From: CALMEH01 sp964548225
Lineage (GTDB): Bacteria; Acidobacteriota; Blastocatellia; Pyrinomonadales; Pyrinomonadaceae
DNA: 64,000 bases
Direction of reading: 5' to 3'
Assembly: GCA_964548225.1 (NCBI GenBank)
Contig: CAZJQP010000005.1
Location: 1-64,000 of the forward strand
Shown: positions 60,051-64,000 of the stretch, in pieces
Position numbering within the stretch: the stretch's first letter is position 1
Layout: every line of letters starts with the position of its first letter
Position numbers and translations under genes: made by a program
The notes under the pieces: generated by a model
Databases searched by the model: none
Seen by the model: the letters and a program-made list of their open reading frames with translations, nothing else
What the model was told of the DNA's origin: nothing

Positions 60051-60125
60051 GATGGACAAAGAATAAGGGACGAGTGAGTAAAAGACAAATTTTACTTATC
60101 CCTCGTCCCTTATTTCTTGTCCATC
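60051..60125. terminator. Bidirectional long hairpin
   Basis: 24-bp arms (60051-60074 with 60102-60125) with two mismatches, an inner weaker pairing, between the convergent M43 and esterase genes. Confidence 0.75.
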
Positions 60126-60134
60126 ATCCCTTAA

Positions 60135-60803
60135 TCACCTTCCGCCAAACCAAACTTTTATATCTTCGCGCATTTCTTCAGTAATTTCGTGCTTTGCTTC
60201 ATAGCCTTTTGAAGTGAAAATATTCAGACGCTTCTTCAGTTTTTCCTTAAACATTTCGTATTTTTCGAGCGGATAAAATTCGTCGTCCGTCGAATAAAGA
60301 TAAAAAACATCGGCGGGAAGATGTTTATAGATTTCGTTTGTTTCCAAATCTCCCGGAATTCCACCGCAAACACCGATAATGCCGCGCAAAAGCGATGGAA
60401 ACGTAAAAGCAAAACGAAAGTTCAAAGCGCAGGCTTGCGAAAATCCGAAAAGATAAAGTCTTTCCATATCAATCACATTTTCGCTTCGCAAATTTTCAAT
60501 GATTTCCAAAATAAAATTGTGGTGCAAGGGAATTGATTCGTCCGGTTTGTAATCGGTCAGCCAGCCGAAACCGATTTTATAACCGCTGTCTGTCGGGCGA
60601 AAATGCTGATGCGGAGCTTGAATTGAAACAACAACGAAATTTTCAGGCGCAACCGCTCGCGCTTCGCGCATCATATAGCGTTTATGTGCGCCATAACCGT
60701 GAACGGCAATTAAAAGCGGCGCAGGTTTTTCTAAATTTTCAGGAATGTATAAGTCGTAGTAAAGTTTTATTTCGGCTTTCAAAAATAAATCAGTTTGCAA
60801 CAT
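60135..60803 (-). CDS. Phospholipase/carboxylesterase-type hydrolase
   Basis: 222 aa. Alpha/beta hydrolase with nucleophile S122 in GFSQA, Asp D173 or D174 in YSTDDEF, and H205 in AKHEI, the order of the YpfH/carboxylesterase group. No signal peptide, so cytoplasmic. Substrate unknown. Convergent with the M43 gene. Confidence 0.9.
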   Translation of the reverse strand: MLQTDLFLKAEIKLYYDLYIPENLEKPAPLLIAVHGYGAHKRYMMREARAVAPENFVVVSIQAPHQHFRPTDSGYKIGFGWLTDYKPDESIPLHHNFILEIIENLRSENVIDMERLYLFGFSQACALNFRFAFTFPSLLRGIIGVCGGIPGDLETNEIYKHLPADVFYLYSTDDEFYPLEKYEMFKEKLKKRLNIFTSKGYEAKHEITEEMREDIKVWFGGR

Positions 60804-60976
60804 AAATCTAAGAGAACTTAACCAAGATTATTGTAAAGTAAATTCGTAAATTTTACATTTTTCCAGCCTTTTTTAGTTTTACTGCTTCCGAAATCAGAAC
60901 AAAGAGCCGTAACGAATTGTCTGGTGCGGGGCATTTCCCAATTCGCTACTGTTCTTTGTTCCGATTTTCTTCAGCT

Positions 60977-61768
60977 TTAAATATCGCTGGTCAAAATAAA
61001 ATTCCAATCCTTCGGTTTCATTCGATGCGATAAAATCGCGGCAGTAGAGGAAACCGGAAAATGATTTTTGAGTAATTTGTCCAAGTCAGTTTCGGCTTCG
61101 GCACAAATCATATAAGTTCCTTTTTCTAAAGGCTTTTCCGCACCGTTCGCCGCCATTGCGCCGTGTTGAATATGAAAAAGCGGCAGACGTTCGCCCGTGC
61201 TTTTCATAATCAAATCTTTTTTGCCTTCGAGCGAAAGATAAGAAATTTTTCCGAGATGTGTTTGTAAATTTTCGTGAATTTGTGTGGCTTGAATTTCGTC
61301 AAAACTATAAAAATTAATTTGTCCGGCATAGTCAATCGGAACTTGCGGCAGACGCTGTATCAACTTTACGACCGCGTTTTTACCGTTTGTCGGATTCATC
61401 GAAATCGCATAACCACGCGAACATTTCAGATAATTTCGCGCCAGATTTTTCATAAAAAGTTTGACAGTAATGTGTTGACCTTGAAATTCGGGATGAATTT
61501 TCAAATCGCACAGATACCAAACTTTAAAAATTTCGTTGCCAACGCGCAAAGTCCGTAAAATTCCCGCCGCGCAAGCAACAACCCGATTGTCTTCCATTGC
61601 AACGTGAAAAACAGGCAAACCTAACCGCTCGAAAAATGCGAAATAATTCGCACCGTGATTTAATTTAAAAAAATCGTCGCCGTAAGGATATTCCGTTGCG
61701 CCTTCAAGTTCTTGAAGGCGTGCGCTGAATTCTTTAAAGTCTTTTGTTCTTAACGGTTTAATTTCCAT
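60977..61768 (-). CDS. GNAT-like acetyltransferase
   Basis: 263 aa. The N-terminal half has GNAT features: VACAAGILRTLRVG strand, VWYLCDLKIHPEFQGQHIT with the Q/R-x-x-G acetyl-CoA loop, and MNPTNGKNAVVKLIQ. The C-terminal half (about 150-263) is less typical. A substrate cannot be named. It lies 118 bp downstream of the S46 peptidase gene, past a strong family C-type hairpin. Confidence 0.78.
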   Translation of the reverse strand: MEIKPLRTKDFKEFSARLQELEGATEYPYGDDFFKLNHGANYFAFFERLGLPVFHVAMEDNRVVACAAGILRTLRVGNEIFKVWYLCDLKIHPEFQGQHITVKLFMKNLARNYLKCSRGYAISMNPTNGKNAVVKLIQRLPQVPIDYAGQINFYSFDEIQATQIHENLQTHLGKISYLSLEGKKDLIMKSTGERLPLFHIQHGAMAANGAEKPLEKGTYMICAEAETDLDKLLKNHFPVSSTAAILSHRMKPKDWNFILTSDI

Positions 61769-61811
61769 TTACGGAATATAATCTGTGGCTTGCCGATTTT
61801 TTATTTTTTTA

Positions 61812-61878
61812 CCTGCGAAACACGAGAAAGACGCTAAAAAATTCAATAAATTTTCGCGTCTTTCTCGTGTTTCGCAGG
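61812..61878. repeat. Perfect 23-bp palindrome (family C-like)
   Basis: Arms 61812-61834 and 61856-61878 (core GCGAAACACGAGAAAGACGC). A T-run follows on the plus strand but an A-run on the minus strand, so it is oriented wrongly to terminate either flanking minus-strand gene. Confidence 0.75.
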
Positions 61879-61886
61879 CATTTTTT

Positions 61887-63956
61887 TTATTTTCCGGTTA
61901 ATTCTTTCGTCAAATCGCCTGCGTCGTAGAGTTTTCGCAAGGCTTCAAGAATTCCCGCGCTGTGAACGCCGATTGCCCGCGAGCCTTCGTTTTCTTCGAT
62001 ATACCAATAGCGATTAGAAAGTTTTTGAATGTTGCTGTCGAAATTGATGCCGACAAATTCGGCTTTGCGGTTGACTATTGGCGAGCCGCTCATTCCGCCG
62101 ATAGTGTCTGCCGAATACGGAAAATTAAAGGGCGTTGCCAAATTTAATTTATTTCTTCCGTCGCGCCAGCGGGCAGGCAAATCGAACGGCGATTTTTCAC
62201 CGAAACTTTCGGCACGGTCATACAAACCGTAAAACGTCGTTTTATATGGCACAAGCGTCGTATCTTCTTCATAGCCGTGAACTTTCCCGAAAGCCATCCG
62301 CAGATTGAAATTCGCGTCCGGCGAAATTGTTCTGCCATAGACGGCAAAACGTGCATTAGCAATTTTCGCGCCTGCGCTCGTTTCAACCGAAACGATTTTT
62401 TCTTCGTTCCAAGCACGAAGTTCGCGGATTATCGGTTCGACTCTTTTGGCAAGCAAAATCATCGGGTCGTTTGATTTTGCAATTGCGTCCGCGCCGCCAT
62501 CAAGCAGCAATTTTCTTTCTGCAACGTCCTTCAATTTTGTTTCATTTATAGCACGTTTAACGACTTCCGCAGGTTCAGCATCGCCAATTGCGGCTTTGAT
62601 AAACGGATCGTTTGCGCCAAGAGTTTTACGAGCTTCTTCAAGCCAGGCGGTCAACAAAACTTCTTCCATTTCCGCGTAAATCGGTGCGGGCGAAAGCAAA
62701 TTTGCCTTAAAACCTTCAAGCCGTGCATCACTGAATTCGGGATAACGCTCTCCGCTCGGTTTTTTGATTTCTTCACTGTAACGCACAAGCAATGAAGCAA
62801 TTGAAGCCATACGCGACGGCGAAAGCGTCGAAAAAGAACGACGTTTTGCCATCATTGGCAAATCTGCGTAAATTTTTTCGATTTGCGCCCAAGCCGGCAA
62901 ATATTCTTTCTCAAGCGCGGGATTTTTCGCTAATCCTTGTTTCAAATCTTGCTCTTCTTTTTCCTTACGCGCAAACATTCGCGGGTTGGTCAAACCTTCT
63001 TGTTGTCCTGTCAAACGCTTGAGCGAATTGTTCAGCGAACGAATCGCGCCGTTTGATTGACGGTCTTGTTCTGCGCCGCGTTTTGCATAATTTTGAAGCG
63101 CGAAAAGTTGTGTTTCCCAAATCTTTTTCTGCAAAGGATTTCCTGTGTCGCGCTGATATTTGAGTTGTGCGACGGTCAGAAGCCGCGCCGTCGAGCCGGG
63201 ATTTCCCGAAGCGATAACAAATTCACCGTCCATCGGTCCGGTTTCCGACCATTTCAAGAAGTTCGGTGTTTTCGCCGGAACGCCGTTTTCGTAAGCGCGA
63301 AGAAAAGTTATGTCCAAGTTATAACGCGGATAGGTGAAATTATCGTAATCGCCGCCAAAAAAAGCGATTTGCTCTTCGGGCGCAAAAACGAGTCGAATGT
63401 CCGTGTATTTTTTGAAACGATAAAGCCAATATTCGCCGCCGTTATAAAGCGAAATAACATCGCTTTTCAAACCTGTTTTTTCGATTGATTCTTTTTCAAT
63501 CGCCGAAATTGCGGCGCGGCGTTGCGTGTTTGCGTCTTTATCGCTTGCACCCGATTTGACGGCTGATTGCACACGCTCGGTAACATTTTCAAACGACATC
63601 AAAATATTCGCTTCCATATCGGGCGTTTTCAATTCTTCCGCCTGAGTTTTTGCATAAAAGCCGTCTTTTATCAAGTCACGCTCTTTTGTCGAAAGTTTCG
63701 CAATCTGCCCGCTGGCAACGTGATGATTGGTGATAATCAAACCGTCCGCCGAAACAAAGCTACCCGAACCACCTTCAAGCCGCACGGACGCAAGCCGCAG
63801 TCGGTCAAGCCATTCTTGTGACGGCTCAAAATTGTAACGCTCTTTCCATTGTTTCAAAGGCGGATTATCAAATGTCCACATTCCTTCGTCTGCAAGCGTC
63901 GGAAAAGCGTTAATTAAAAAACTTAAAATCAATAAAAAGACAGATATTTTTTTCAT
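61887..63956 (-). CDS. S46-family dipeptidyl-peptidase (DPP7/DPP11 type)
   Basis: 689 aa. Signal peptide, then a double-barrel serine peptidase with catalytic His in TNHHVAS (H78/H79), Asp in FFGGDYDNFTYPRY, and Ser in GGMSGSPIVN. It removes dipeptides from peptides in the periplasm, feeding amino-acid use. By comparison with DPP7 (Gly) and DPP11 (Arg), the position that sets P1 preference appears to be Ser here (INFDSN), if my alignment is right. The start has AAGGAG upstream, inside the end of another gene (63960 onward). Confidence 0.93.
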   Translation of the reverse strand: MKKISVFLLILSFLINAFPTLADEGMWTFDNPPLKQWKERYNFEPSQEWLDRLRLASVRLEGGSGSFVSADGLIITNHHVASGQIAKLSTKERDLIKDGFYAKTQAEELKTPDMEANILMSFENVTERVQSAVKSGASDKDANTQRRAAISAIEKESIEKTGLKSDVISLYNGGEYWLYRFKKYTDIRLVFAPEEQIAFFGGDYDNFTYPRYNLDITFLRAYENGVPAKTPNFLKWSETGPMDGEFVIASGNPGSTARLLTVAQLKYQRDTGNPLQKKIWETQLFALQNYAKRGAEQDRQSNGAIRSLNNSLKRLTGQQEGLTNPRMFARKEKEEQDLKQGLAKNPALEKEYLPAWAQIEKIYADLPMMAKRRSFSTLSPSRMASIASLLVRYSEEIKKPSGERYPEFSDARLEGFKANLLSPAPIYAEMEEVLLTAWLEEARKTLGANDPFIKAAIGDAEPAEVVKRAINETKLKDVAERKLLLDGGADAIAKSNDPMILLAKRVEPIIRELRAWNEEKIVSVETSAGAKIANARFAVYGRTISPDANFNLRMAFGKVHGYEEDTTLVPYKTTFYGLYDRAESFGEKSPFDLPARWRDGRNKLNLATPFNFPYSADTIGGMSGSPIVNRKAEFVGINFDSNIQKLSNRYWYIEENEGSRAIGVHSAGILEALRKLYDAGDLTKELTGK

Positions 63957-63959
63957 AAT

Positions 63960-64000
63960 TTATTTCAAAACTCCTTTGATTTTTTCCATCGCGCCTTCTA
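63960..64000 (-). CDS. Partial gene at the window edge
   Basis: The last 13 codons of a minus-strand frame (ending EGAMEKIKGVLK, stop TAA at 63960-63962), 3 nt before the S46 start. It provides the Shine-Dalgarno site for that gene. Too short to identify. Confidence 0.35.
   Translation of the reverse strand, partial: EGAMEKIKGVLK

Overview
The window looks like chromosomal DNA of a low-to-mid GC Acidobacteriota, most likely class Blastocatellia (Pyrinomonadales-like). This is inferred, not searched. The clues are an acidobacterial-type ECF sigma gene overlapping a PknB-TPR kinase gene, a giant secreted protein with BACON and FG-GAP repeats, an Oar/TonB-plug-like segment, many small lipoproteins and exported proteins, and short genes separated by palindromic and heptameric repeats. 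I saw no tRNA, rRNA, phage, transposase or CRISPR array.

Layout. 0-5 kb is a small defence block: an OLD-family ATPase/TOPRIM nuclease, a large nested palindrome, an EcoRV-like type II restriction-modification pair (predicted GATATC) and an unknown protein. 5-15 kb holds an RRM RNA-binding protein, a PBP4-type DD-peptidase, an HtrA protease, exported proteins, a DUF4139 protein carrying a TonB-plug-like insert, and ispH. 15-20 kb is the BACON/FG-GAP adhesin-like protein. 20-23 kb is the ECF sigma and Ser/Thr kinase pair. 23-28.4 kb is a minus-strand cluster of envelope proteins (zinc-ribbon/ricin lectin, lipoproteins, beta-gamma crystallin, SH3-like) with a 24-unit 21-bp tandem array. 28.8-30.7 kb is a Ski2-like helicase lacking its first RecA domain. 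30.8-36.6 kb is a sigma / anti-sigma / TPR-CHAT peptidase operon followed by a three-gene operon of unknown role. 36.7-47 kb holds ribA, mpl, a GDPD, a PEGA-TPR protein, a GNAT, an aldehyde dehydrogenase divergent from an Lrp regulator, and an EamA transporter. 47-64 kb holds alaS, a class II aldolase-like protein, a vault-like SPFH protein with a partner, a SUKH protein, recX, truB, hydrolases, an M43 metalloprotease and an S46 dipeptidyl-peptidase.

Most interesting: the TPR-CHAT peptidase linked to a sigma/anti-sigma pair (a CRISPR-free parallel to the Craspase logic); the exact-register 21-bp array whose 17-bp core sometimes flips in place; a TonB-plug-like segment inside a DUF4139 protein; heptamer arrays spliced in frame into alaS, truB and a kinase; and an EcoRV-like system in a window where I found no GATATC by eye.

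Several starts were moved inward from the longest reading frame, using Shine-Dalgarno sites, signal peptides and family N-termini; each case is explained. All family assignments are from recognition of motifs, not database searches.
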